Assembly: GCA_024682655.1 (NCBI GenBank)
Contig: JAIKYZ010000109.1
Location: 1-64,000, forward strand
DNA from: Treponema sp.
GTDB taxonomy: Bacteria; Spirochaetota; Spirochaetia; Treponematales; Treponemataceae
Direction: 5' to 3'
DNA length: 64,000 nt
Part shown: one piece after another, positions 17,312 through 25,437 of the stretch
Layout of the letters: each line of letters starts with the position of its first letter
Numbering within the stretch: the stretch's first letter is position 1
Notes under the pieces: generated by a model
Told to the model about the DNA's origin: nothing
The model's input: only the letters and a program-made list of their open reading frames with translations
Databases searched by the model: none
Made by a program: the position numbers and the translations under genes

Positions 17312-19351
17312 TTAACTTCTCCCATTACATATATTTTGAATTTTGTTTATTAAATCTTTATCGTCTAAAAGTTCTTCCAGGCTTACAGGCAGTCTATAAG
17401 TCCAGTTGAATTTATTTACAGTGCCCGGAACATTTATTCTTTCCTCCTGGGCACTTTCAAGCCAGTATTTTTTATTCATATAAAGATAATCTTGCAGAGG
17501 ATTTATATACCAGAGGCTGGCACTTTTTCCACATTCTTTTAAGATTGATTCTGCAATTTCCGGTGAAAATTCCTGATTTTCCTCCAAATCGATTAAATCG
17601 CCCACATTGCATTTTTCTTCTTTTTCAGTTTGATTTTTCTCCAATTTGCGATTTTTAATTTCCTCATCAAACCACTGACGAATTGTAGAAGAATCGTGAA
17701 CAGAAGTAGTTGTAATAGAAAGGGGAGTGTAATCTTCAAAAGGAAGATAAGGCTGTCCTTCTTGAGACCACTTTCTGCACCAGCGAACAACTCTAAGTCC
17801 CAGAATTTTATGTTCAAGCATAGTTTGAGGAACGCAGTCAATGCTAACTCCTAAGTCTTCGCCGCAAGGAATCATTTTTAAGCCTTCTGTAATTGCGGTA
17901 AAGATTTCGTCGGCCTGCTTTTTCCAGAGTTTTTCGTTTTTCTTGTTCAGCTGGCTGAATAATTCTTCCAGTTTTGATTTTTCAGCTTCGTTTAAGGAAG
18001 CCCAGGAAGTAGATTTTCCATAAGTCCAGAGAGGAATGAATTTATTCTTTGAAATCTCAATTAAAGTTCTGTTTGACCAGTATTCAACCAGTTTTTCTTT
18101 TATTCTATGGGCCGCATCCTGATTACAGAGATTTTTAAAATCACAATCCCAAATTTCCTGACTTCCCTTAAGATTTTTATTAAAAAGCCAGAGTTCTTCG
18201 TTTCCTATCTGCTGGCAAAGAAGTTCAAGTATCTGGTGGGAAACTTCATGATTCCAGGTTATATCTTCTACAATATTTGTAGGAATATGTGGCTGACTCA
18301 ACCAGCGGATTCTGTCGTCGTCAAAGCCTAATTCATATAAATCTTCCCGTTTAAAAGAGGCGTAGGGCTCTGTATGACCGTTTAGGGCATTGCAGTCGGC
18401 ACTTGGAATTGCCCAGATTCTAAAAAATCCCAGAATGTGGTCTAATCTGTAGGCATCATAATATTTTGCGGCAACTTTAAGTCTGTTTTTCCACCAGCTG
18501 TAATTGTCTGCTTTTAAGGCCTTCCAGTTATAAGTTGGAAATCCCCAGTTTTGGCCATTTGGATTATCTCCATCGGCTGGAGAACCTGCCCTTAAATCCT
18601 GATTAAAGAAATTTGGATAGGCCCAGGCGTCGCAGGAATCTTCGTTCATAAGAATTGGCATATCCCCTTTGATAAGAAGGCCCATTTCTTTTACTTTTTT
18701 TACTGCTTCTTCAAACTGTTGATTTGCAATTACCTGACACCAGATGTAAAAGTAATGTTCTTTTTGAAAGGCCTTGGTCTTCCACAAACTTTCTATTTCT
18801 TCAGGACTTTTTTTCTGGTCGTTTTGATGCCAGCTTTTCCAACTTGCCTGCATGTAGTTTCTTTTAAGATTTTTGTAAACGGCATAGGTTTTGGCCCAGG
18901 GATTAGCTTTTATCCATTTTGTCATTTCTTCGGACAGTTTTCCGCTTTGTCCCAACTGGGTCTTAAAATAAAGCTGTTTTAGAATATTGATTTTAGCTTC
19001 AAGAATGTCATCGTAATCGTATCTAAGTTTGTAAGCATTTTTACTTACAAAAGTATCATAAGCCCTGGCAAAAATTTCATCAGATTTATAAACTTCAGAG
19101 AATTCGGGAATATCTTTGATTCTTATATAAATCGGGTGAAGGGCAAAGGCAGAAAGCCCAGAATAGGGGGAACTTTGAGTTCCTGTATCATTAACCGGCA
19201 GAAGCTGAATAATCTCAAAACCTGCTTCTTTACAAAACTTTCCTAATTGAACCAAATCGGGGAATTCCCCAATTACAGGATTTTCTTTTGTATAAAGTGC
19301 TCCCAAAGGAAGTACAATTCCTGTAAGTTTTTTATTTTTCCAAGTAGCCAT
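17312..19351 (-). CDS. malQ: 4-alpha-glucanotransferase (GH77), DPE2-like
   Basis: 679 residues; transfers maltodextrin segments between glucans in the cytoplasm. Nucleophile D304 in YRLDHILGFFRIW, acid/base E498 in CGEDLG and D553 in SVHDSS are all present. The motif context (IWAIPSADCNALNGH, LGLRVVRW) is closer to the plant cytosolic DPE2 branch than to E. coli MalQ, and the protein is longer than the usual 500 residues, but it lacks the N-terminal starch-binding modules of plant DPE2. There is no Shine-Dalgarno sequence: TATAAT with an extended TG (19361-19366) predicts a transcript starting 3 nt before the ATG. First gene of a malQ-GH13 operon. Confidence 0.93.
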   Translation of the reverse strand: MATWKNKKLTGIVLPLGALYTKENPVIGEFPDLVQLGKFCKEAGFEIIQLLPVNDTGTQSSPYSGLSAFALHPIYIRIKDIPEFSEVYKSDEIFARAYDTFVSKNAYKLRYDYDDILEAKINILKQLYFKTQLGQSGKLSEEMTKWIKANPWAKTYAVYKNLKRNYMQASWKSWHQNDQKKSPEEIESLWKTKAFQKEHYFYIWCQVIANQQFEEAVKKVKEMGLLIKGDMPILMNEDSCDAWAYPNFFNQDLRAGSPADGDNPNGQNWGFPTYNWKALKADNYSWWKNRLKVAAKYYDAYRLDHILGFFRIWAIPSADCNALNGHTEPYASFKREDLYELGFDDDRIRWLSQPHIPTNIVEDITWNHEVSHQILELLCQQIGNEELWLFNKNLKGSQEIWDCDFKNLCNQDAAHRIKEKLVEYWSNRTLIEISKNKFIPLWTYGKSTSWASLNEAEKSKLEELFSQLNKKNEKLWKKQADEIFTAITEGLKMIPCGEDLGVSIDCVPQTMLEHKILGLRVVRWCRKWSQEGQPYLPFEDYTPLSITTTSVHDSSTIRQWFDEEIKNRKLEKNQTEKEEKCNVGDLIDLEENQEFSPEIAESILKECGKSASLWYINPLQDYLYMNKKYWLESAQEERINVPGTVNKFNWTYRLPVSLEELLDDKDLINKIQNICNGRS

Positions 19352-19431
19352 ATAAAGAAAATTATAACACAGAATGACAAATATCGTTGAAAATACTGAG
19401 TATAAATTTAAGGAAAATAAAGAAAGAATTG

Positions 19432-20478
19432 TTAGTCAATCTGATGATTACAATGCCAGAGGGGTTTCGCAAGTTTATTTGAAAAAGGCTGCTTTCTTGT
19501 AAAATCTGGTAACCAGCTCGTATCGTCACTTAATTCCTGGTAAAAGAGAAAATCAAAGTCATAGGCTTCTATTAAATCCTGTATATCAGCATCTTCTTCT
19601 TTAGAAATAAGACGATTTTCGATAACAGAAAGGGCATTTTTACGTTTTTCCAGAAGATTTTTATCTTCTTCAAAAGGGACTGGTGTGTATTGATTCATGA
19701 GAGAAATACAGGCTTTTGAGTCGGCCTTTTCTTTTAACCAGCCTAAAACATTGGCGGTATCTTCAAAACGTCCTGGAAGGGCCAGATGTCTTACGATTAC
19801 CCCGGAAGTCATTTTTTCATATTTGATTTTATCAGGATCCTCACAAAGTTTTTCATTTTCGTCTAATTCCTGAATTTCCAGGGGATTATTTTGAATCATC
19901 CATTCTATTGCGGCTTTTGCCACCTGAGGATAGTCCTGGGCTGCAAATAAACTTTTGGAAAGTTGATTATCAAGAGTCTTAAAGTCTGGGAGCCAAACCT
20001 TTACCAGGCCTTTTAATAATTCAAGACTTTCAACTGATTCGTAGGCCGAAGAATTCCAGCAAAAAGGAATAGTTACTCCTTCAGCTCTTGCGGCTTTTAA
20101 GCCCTGTGCAATTAGAGGAATGTGGTGACTTCCTGTTACAAGATTTATATTTTCGGCCCCGGCTGCCTGTAATTTCTGGCAGATTTTTACAAATTCTTCA
20201 ATCGATACACTTTTTCCAAGGCCATCCTGACTAATCTGATAATTTTGGCAAAAGGCACAGCGGAGGGTACAGCCCGTAAAGAAAATTGTACCGCTTCCCC
20301 TGCCTACTGTGATTAAAGGCTCTTCTCCAAAATGAAGACCTGCAAAGGCAATTCTTAAATCGGCAGGCTCTTTACAAAAGCCCAGTTGATTAGAATATCT
20401 GTCTGCTCCACATTTGCGGGGGCACTGAAGACAATGAGAATAATCTGAGATTTCTTTTAAATTTAATTTTTCTGACAT
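19432..20478 (-). CDS. Radical SAM protein of the pyruvate formate-lyase activase-like (COG1313) group
   Basis: 348 residues. C70, C74 and C77 in CTLRCAFC bind the 4Fe-4S cluster that cleaves SAM. An N-terminal cysteine set (C16, C19, C23, C35) resembles the extra motif CxxCPRxCG of this group. GEEPLITVGRGSGTIFFTGC and LPDFKTLD are typical. These proteins look like glycyl-radical activases but the substrate is not known. It starts 18 bp after the stop of the 134-residue gene and is probably co-transcribed with it. Confidence 0.85.
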   Translation of the reverse strand: MSEKLNLKEISDYSHCLQCPRKCGADRYSNQLGFCKEPADLRIAFAGLHFGEEPLITVGRGSGTIFFTGCTLRCAFCQNYQISQDGLGKSVSIEEFVKICQKLQAAGAENINLVTGSHHIPLIAQGLKAARAEGVTIPFCWNSSAYESVESLELLKGLVKVWLPDFKTLDNQLSKSLFAAQDYPQVAKAAIEWMIQNNPLEIQELDENEKLCEDPDKIKYEKMTSGVIVRHLALPGRFEDTANVLGWLKEKADSKACISLMNQYTPVPFEEDKNLLEKRKNALSVIENRLISKEEDADIQDLIEAYDFDFLFYQELSDDTSWLPDFTRKQPFSNKLAKPLWHCNHQID

Positions 20479-20496
20479 GGATTTTTGAGACCTGGA

Positions 20497-20901
20497 TTAG
20501 TAAGCACCTTTTTCTACAAGGATTTTCATTAAATCTTGAAGAATGTCGATAGGTAAATCTTCGGCCTCGTCATTAACCAATTCTCCAATTTCCTGCCAGT
20601 CGTCCTGACTAAGCTGATCTTGAAATTCGTCACTGTTGTCTAAAAAGGCAAGGATTGCGGCAAGTTTGTTGAGGTTTTCCTGACTAGGTTCCTCTGTGAT
20701 ATTTGCGCTTGTAAGAATGTAGGTGTCCTGCCAGTAACCAAAAAGGGTGTCTGGTAATTCTGTTGGACAGGAAGTTGCATTATTAAAAAGGCGGCGGAGA
20801 TTATCGGCTATGCGATTGTAGTCGTAGGAGCCGCTGTTTTTCTGGCGGTCCATTTTTTTGGATTTTTCTACGTTGGAAAGGAATTTACTAATATCAGTCA
20901 T
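20497..20901 (-). CDS. Unknown acidic protein, 134 residues
   Basis: I do not recognise the family. The protein is acidic, with a basic N-terminal segment (about residues 6-40) and a C-terminal helical part rich in Asp, Glu and Leu. No signal peptide or membrane segment. A TATATT (20908-20913) predicts a transcript starting at the A of the ATG itself, so the mRNA may be leaderless. It heads a probable operon with the radical SAM gene, so it may be a partner or substrate of that enzyme (weak inference). Confidence 0.7.
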   Translation of the reverse strand: MTDISKFLSNVEKSKKMDRQKNSGSYDYNRIADNLRRLFNNATSCPTELPDTLFGYWQDTYILTSANITEEPSQENLNKLAAILAFLDNSDEFQDQLSQDDWQEIGELVNDEAEDLPIDILQDLMKILVEKGAY

Positions 20902-20959
20902 ATTAATAATATAACAAAAACTCCAACAGAATTAAACTCCTTCTTCACAAAATAGTCCC

Positions 20960-21664
20960 CCCCCCTGCTAAAATGCTCCCGCTTCAGTATCCCGAAAGTG
21001 CAGTTTGCCTTTTAGGGTAGAATTTCTAGGGAGGAACGGCAATGAGCACTTTCGGTCTCCTTACGCTCACGCATTTTAGCAGGGGGGATTTACTGGGGTG
21101 GTTTTAATTCTTTTGTAGATTTGTTAATTGGGGCGCATACGGGGCGGGGAAAAATGCTTCCGCTGCGATTTCCCACAAGTGCAGTTTGCCTTTTAGGGTA
21201 GAATTTTTAGGGTTGAACGGCAATGAGTGCTTGTGGTCTCTCTCCGCTCGCGCATTTTAGCAGGAGGGGGGATTTATTGTGGTGGTTTTAATTCTGTTGG
21301 AGATTTGTTAATGGGCGCATAGGGGGCGGGAAAAATGCTTCCGCTTCAGTATCCCGAAAGTGCAGTTTGCCTTTTAGGGTAGAATTTCTAGGGACGAACG
21401 GCAAGGAGCACTTGTGGTCTCTCTCCGCTCGCGCATTTTAGCAGGGGGGATTTATTGGGGTGGTTTTAATTCTGTTGGAGATTTGTTAATGGGGCGCATA
21501 CGGGGCGGGAAAAAATGCTTCCGCTGCGATTTCCCACAAGTGCAGTTTGCCTTTTAGGGTAGAATTTCTAGGGTAAAACGGCAAGGAGCACTTGTGGTCT
21601 CTCTCCGCTCGCGCATTTTAGCAGGGGGGATTTACTGGGGTGGTTTTAATTCTGTTGGAGATTT
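20960..21664. repeat. Tandem array of four 181-bp structured repeats
   Basis: This fills most of the 832-bp gap between divergent genes. Units start with AAAATGC at 20970, 21151, 21332 and 21512 (periods 181, 181, 180); the last is cut at about 21664. Each unit contains an outer pair AAAATGC/GCATTTT, an inner pair of about 10 bp, and TTTGCC/GGCAA, around a constant loop with TTTTAGGGTAGAATTT. In unit 1 the outer pair extends to a perfect 17 bp: CCCCCCTGCTAAAATGC (20960-20976) with GCATTTTAGCAGGGGGG (21071-21087). Units 1 and 3 share one left inner arm (CCGAAAGTGC), units 2 and 4 another (CCACAAGTGC). The array is much richer in GC than its surroundings. No open reading frame of note is present. 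Confidence 0.92.
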
Positions 21665-21733
21665 TTATAAAATTCTTTTAATAATTTAATTTACAATTTA
21701 ATTATGGTTTTCAATATGGTAAAATGCTAAATC

Positions 21734-23056
21734 GTGAAAAAGAGTTTGTCTATTAGTGCATTAATTGTAGTTTTTCTTGCGGAATTGGCAGGTCTTCTGG
21801 GGATTATTTATTTATCCTTTTGTTTAAATTCCCAGTCGCGTTTGTTTAATTCTATGGTGGAAGATGTATTTGCAATCGAAAATGATGTAGATCATCTTAA
21901 AGGTCTTTTATACAAATATGAATACAACATGGTTGCGGCTATGATTTCTTTTGAAGAGGATTTGGATGATACTCAAAGGGAATTGCGTAATACTGAACTT
22001 GAAATTAGAAATCAATTAAAAATCCACGGCCAGTTGCTTAAAAAGATGAAAAAGGGAACTCATCAGGAAATTTTATTCAGAAGTGTAAATGATGATATCC
22101 TGAGATACTTGAATTATAATGCAGTTATGCTTTCTATGAGGGAAAGTGAAAGTCCTCAGTCTATTGGTCAATTTGCAAATAGAAATATTTTTCCTTTGAT
22201 GAGGGGTGTTAATTCAAGTATAGATACCCTTTCTAAAATCTCAGATTCTTATATTGACAATTCCAGAGCCGAGATGGCTTCTTACCAGAAATCTACAAGG
22301 TTTTTTGCTATTATAGCTTTTATTTTCATTAGTATTTCAATCGTAATTAGTATTATTTACAGTTACCGGGTTTTACATGGACTGGAAGAAACAAATGATT
22401 TCTTTAAGTCAAAGTCAGAATCAAATGAAATGCGTATTTATGAAATCCAGAATAATACAATTATGGGTATTGCAGACCTTGTTGAAAGCCGAAGTGGAGA
22501 AACTGGCCAGCACGTAAAAAGAACCAGTCATCTTGTAAATATGATTTTGCTTCAGGCTAAAAAAAGAGGAAAGTGGCCGGAAGTTCTTACAGATCAGTTT
22601 ATTGATTACGTTACCAGAGCGGCTCCTATGCACGACCTGGGTAAAATTGTAATTTCAGATACCATTTTAAATAAGCCTGGAAAACTCACTGATGAAGAGT
22701 ATGAGATTATGAAAACTCATGCTTCTATAGGTGGAAAAATCGTTTATGACCTTTTGGGTGGAATTGCAGATAAAGAATATGTTGATATTGCTTCAGATAT
22801 TGCTAATTACCACCATGAAAAATGGAATGGTAGAGGTTATCCAAGTGGTAGAAGAGGAACTCAGATTCCTCTTCCTGCAAGAATTATGGCTGTTGCCGAT
22901 GTTTTTGATGCTTTAATTTCTGAACGTTGTTATAAAAAGCCTATGCCTTATGAAGATGCTTTTGCTTTGATAGAAAGAGAAGCCGGGGAGCATTTTGATC
23001 CTGAAGTTGTAGAATTATTTTTGGAGTTGAAAGATGAAATTTATGCAGAACGTTAA
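21734..23056 (+). CDS. Membrane-bound HD-GYP phosphodiesterase
   Basis: 440 residues. Membrane segments at about 8-30 and 189-210 enclose a helical periplasmic domain of about 160 residues, of the four-helix sensor type. The cytoplasmic part is an HD-GYP domain with H300-D301 in MHDLGKI, HHE at 360-362 and GYP at 368-370, followed by IPLPARIMAVADVFDAL; this family breaks down cyclic di-GMP. The start is GTG with no Shine-Dalgarno sequence; TAAAAT at 21720-21725 predicts a transcript that begins 2 nt upstream. The last 23 bp overlap the next gene, a solute-binding lipoprotein, so the two are translationally linked and may form a ligand-controlled switch. Confidence 0.9.
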   Translation: MKKSLSISALIVVFLAELAGLLGIIYLSFCLNSQSRLFNSMVEDVFAIENDVDHLKGLLYKYEYNMVAAMISFEEDLDDTQRELRNTELEIRNQLKIHGQLLKKMKKGTHQEILFRSVNDDILRYLNYNAVMLSMRESESPQSIGQFANRNIFPLMRGVNSSIDTLSKISDSYIDNSRAEMASYQKSTRFFAIIAFIFISISIVISIIYSYRVLHGLEETNDFFKSKSESNEMRIYEIQNNTIMGIADLVESRSGETGQHVKRTSHLVNMILLQAKKRGKWPEVLTDQFIDYVTRAAPMHDLGKIVISDTILNKPGKLTDEEYEIMKTHASIGGKIVYDLLGGIADKEYVDIASDIANYHHEKWNGRGYPSGRRGTQIPLPARIMAVADVFDALISERCYKKPMPYEDAFALIEREAGEHFDPEVVELFLELKDEIYAER

Positions 23057-24281
23057 ATTTATTCTCCCTCTTTTGATGGTATTATCTCTTCTATTAGTTT
23101 CTTGTCCAGGTAACAGAAATAAGGTGGAAGAAATTTCATTTTCCTGGTGGGGTAAGGATGCCAGAAATAAATACACTCTGGAAGGTATTGCTCAGTTTGA
23201 ATCTAAAAATCCTACTATTAATGTAGTTCCTGAATATTCTTCCTGGGAGGAATATGAAGCTTCTTTTGGAGAAAAATTAAAATCTGGCCAGTGCGCAGAT
23301 GTAATGCAGATAAATTTTGACTGGCTTTATAAATATTCTGAAAATGGAAATGATTTTTATGATCTTAATACTCTTTCAGAATATATTGATTTTTATAATT
23401 TCACTCTTGTAGATTTATCTTTTGGTACAATAGATGAAAAATTAGTGGCAATTCCAATCGCCTTTAATACAGCAATCCCTGTTTATGATAAAAGAATCTT
23501 AAGCGAAAATAATCTTTCGGTTCCTTCTAACTGGGATCAACTTTTTGAAATGGCCAAAGTTCTAAAGAAAAAAGGTATGTATGTTTTTACAATCAGTAAA
23601 CGTCATCTTTTCTTTCTTACAATGGCCTGGTTTGAACAGACTCATTCTAAAAAAATATTTAATGAAGATGGTAGCCTAAATATAAATCTGGAAGAAATCG
23701 CCGTGATTTATGATTTTGTAGAAAAAATGGTTAATGAAGGCGTTGTCTATGCTTTTAATGACGGTTTTCAGCTTAATGCCCTGAGTGCTGGAAAAGTTGC
23801 CGGTGCCGTTTTATGGTGTAATGAAACTTCGATATTTCTTTCGGAAGTTAAAAATCTTGGCGGAAAGGCAATTCTTGGTAATTTTATTACAATTCCAGGG
23901 GCTGTTGAATCGGGCTGGTACTTAAAACCTGCTTCTATGCTGGCAATTAAAAAAGATTGTAAAAACCCAGAAGCCGCTGCAAAATTTGTTAATTATTTAC
24001 TTAATGACAGGGAATTTGCCCTTTTACAGAAAAATGATAAAGGCGTTCCAATCAGTAATTCAAGTTTGACTGCCCTGATGGAAGAAAATCAACTGGAATC
24101 TATGCAATACAATGCCCTTATGAAGATTCGTTTTAATAGTGATGCAATCAATAAGATGTTTCCAATCATGGAAGATAATAATTTAATTCTGGCCTTTGCA
24201 GACAATGTTTATGATTATATAATTGGAGTCAAAAGCAAAGACGAGGCTTGTAAGGCCTTCTTTGAATTTTTAAAATCTTAA
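23034..24281 (+). CDS. Solute-binding lipoprotein, ABC sugar family 1 type
   Basis: 415 residues. Signal peptide with lipobox LLLVSC, then an extracellular solute-binding fold: ISFSWWGKDARNKYTLEGI, the hinge region DVMQINFDWLYKYSENG, and KNPEAAAKFVNYLLND near the C-terminus. This type binds sugars or oligosaccharides in the periplasm. No permease or ATPase gene is nearby; instead the gene overlaps the end of the HD-GYP gene by 23 bp. GGAG at 23023-23026 supports the ATG at 23034. It may therefore act as a ligand sensor for the HD-GYP protein rather than, or as well as, for transport. Confidence 0.87.
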   Translation: MKFMQNVKFILPLLMVLSLLLVSCPGNRNKVEEISFSWWGKDARNKYTLEGIAQFESKNPTINVVPEYSSWEEYEASFGEKLKSGQCADVMQINFDWLYKYSENGNDFYDLNTLSEYIDFYNFTLVDLSFGTIDEKLVAIPIAFNTAIPVYDKRILSENNLSVPSNWDQLFEMAKVLKKKGMYVFTISKRHLFFLTMAWFEQTHSKKIFNEDGSLNINLEEIAVIYDFVEKMVNEGVVYAFNDGFQLNALSAGKVAGAVLWCNETSIFLSEVKNLGGKAILGNFITIPGAVESGWYLKPASMLAIKKDCKNPEAAAKFVNYLLNDREFALLQKNDKGVPISNSSLTALMEENQLESMQYNALMKIRFNSDAINKMFPIMEDNNLILAFADNVYDYIIGVKSKDEACKAFFEFLKS

Positions 24282-24300
24282 ACCCCTTTTTATTGGGAAG

Positions 24301-24424
24301 GTTTAAATTGAATGGCTAAAATATCGCCATTCAATTTAACTTAGAGTTTCTTGCGAAACTCTTGTATTGCGAATCAAATATCCTCGGTTGTTGAAACAAC
24401 CTGCGGTATTTGATTTTAAGGAAG
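24301..24424 (+). repeat. Dispersed 124-bp three-hairpin element, copy A
   Basis: Begins GTTTAAATTG and ends TTTTAAGGAAG. Hairpin 1: TTAAATTGAATGGC with GCCATTCAATTTAA (14 bp). Hairpin 2: AGAGTTTC-TTGC-GAAACTCT. Hairpin 3: AATCAAATA with TATTTGATT, capped by GGTTGTT/AACAACC. The terminal AAGGAAG lies 11 nt before the tatD ATG and is its only visible ribosome-binding site. Confidence 0.93.
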
Positions 24425-24435
24425 TAAATTTTTAT

Positions 24436-25338
24436 ATGTTTAGCGATACTCATTTTCATTTTAAATTAATGAACGACGAATGGGGTCTTGATGGAAAAGA
24501 AGTTCTTTCATTAATGGCCCAGAGAAATTGTGCTTTTGGCATGGATATTGGAACTAAGGCTGATGATTTGGAAAAGAGGCAGTCTTCTATTGCCACTGCT
24601 ATTTCGTCAATTGAAGATAAAAGTCTTGCCCGTAAAGTGGAATCTTTTATTTATTTTTCTGCCGGAATCTGGCCCGATTTAGATTCTATTCATAATAGGG
24701 TAGAAAAAATGAAAACCCTGGAAGATTTTATAAAAAAGGCTGAAAATATTGGAGCTGACAGTCCGCTTTCTAATTTGCATACAAAAATAATTGCTATTGG
24801 AGAAGGCGGTTTAGATCATCACTGGAATCCTTCTGGAGCAGACGGCCGTTGTCAAAGTGATTTTGATCAGCTAACTTTTGATGGGGAAAAAGAACTTTTT
24901 GAAATGCAGCTTGCCCTTGCAAAAAAAATGGATCTTCCAATTGTAATTCACAGTCGTGATGCTTTTGAAGATACTTTGGATTGTATAAAAAATTCAGGTC
25001 ATAATAAGGGAATTCTTCACTGTTTTAGTTATGGTCTGGATGAGGCCCGCCAATTTTTGGATTTAGGTTATTATATCAGTCTTAGCGGCAGTGTAACTTA
25101 TACTAAAAAATCCAAGATGGAAGATATGAAGGCTCTTTTAAACTTTATTCCAAAAGATAGAATCCTCTGCGAAACCGATTCACCTTATCTGGCCCCTGTT
25201 CCTTTTAGGGGACAGAAAAACTCTCCTTATCTGGTTGAACATGTTTATGATTATATTGGAAATAATATTGGAATGAGTAAAGAAGATTTAAGCCAGCTGG
25301 TAGATTCAAATATCCAAGCTTTATTCTTTAAAAAATAA
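24436..25338 (+). CDS. tatD: TatD family metal-dependent hydrolase/deoxyribonuclease
   Basis: About 300 residues in the TIM-barrel amidohydrolase superfamily. Metal ligands: DTHFHF near the N-terminus, E in IGEGGLDHHW, H in VIHSRDA, H in ILHCFSYG, and D in ETDSPYLAP. TatD proteins are 3'-5' DNA exonucleases linked with DNA repair. I place the start at 24436; an in-frame TTG at 24367 would add 23 residues encoded entirely by repeat copy A and is not part of the family. Translation depends on AAGGAAG at the end of that repeat. Confidence 0.92.
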   Translation: MFSDTHFHFKLMNDEWGLDGKEVLSLMAQRNCAFGMDIGTKADDLEKRQSSIATAISSIEDKSLARKVESFIYFSAGIWPDLDSIHNRVEKMKTLEDFIKKAENIGADSPLSNLHTKIIAIGEGGLDHHWNPSGADGRCQSDFDQLTFDGEKELFEMQLALAKKMDLPIVIHSRDAFEDTLDCIKNSGHNKGILHCFSYGLDEARQFLDLGYYISLSGSVTYTKKSKMEDMKALLNFIPKDRILCETDSPYLAPVPFRGQKNSPYLVEHVYDYIGNNIGMSKEDLSQLVDSNIQALFFKK

Positions 25339-25437
25339 TTACTAATAACCTAATTAAATATTCATAATATTTCCTATTTTTTTTTCTGATTTTTAAGTGG
25401 ACAATATAAGGACATTTTTATAATCAGGAGATATCTA

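Noticed and set aside
20960-21664. CRISPR array
   Set aside because: Repeats are 181 bp with nearly identical sequence throughout; there are no unique spacers between short repeats and no cas genes.
24367-24435. Reading frame through repeat copy A in frame with tatD (and likewise copy D with ispF), which would give both proteins the same 19-residue N-terminal tag
   Set aside because: The start would be TTG without a ribosome-binding site; copy C has a stop in this frame and shifts frame before its gene; known TatD and IspF proteins begin at the later ATG. The shared tag is a by-product of the repeat.
25398-25424. Promoter TGGACA-15 bp-TATAAT for the GH5 gene
   Set aside because: The spacer is short and the predicted start site would fall after the AGGAG ribosome-binding sequence, so it cannot be the only promoter.
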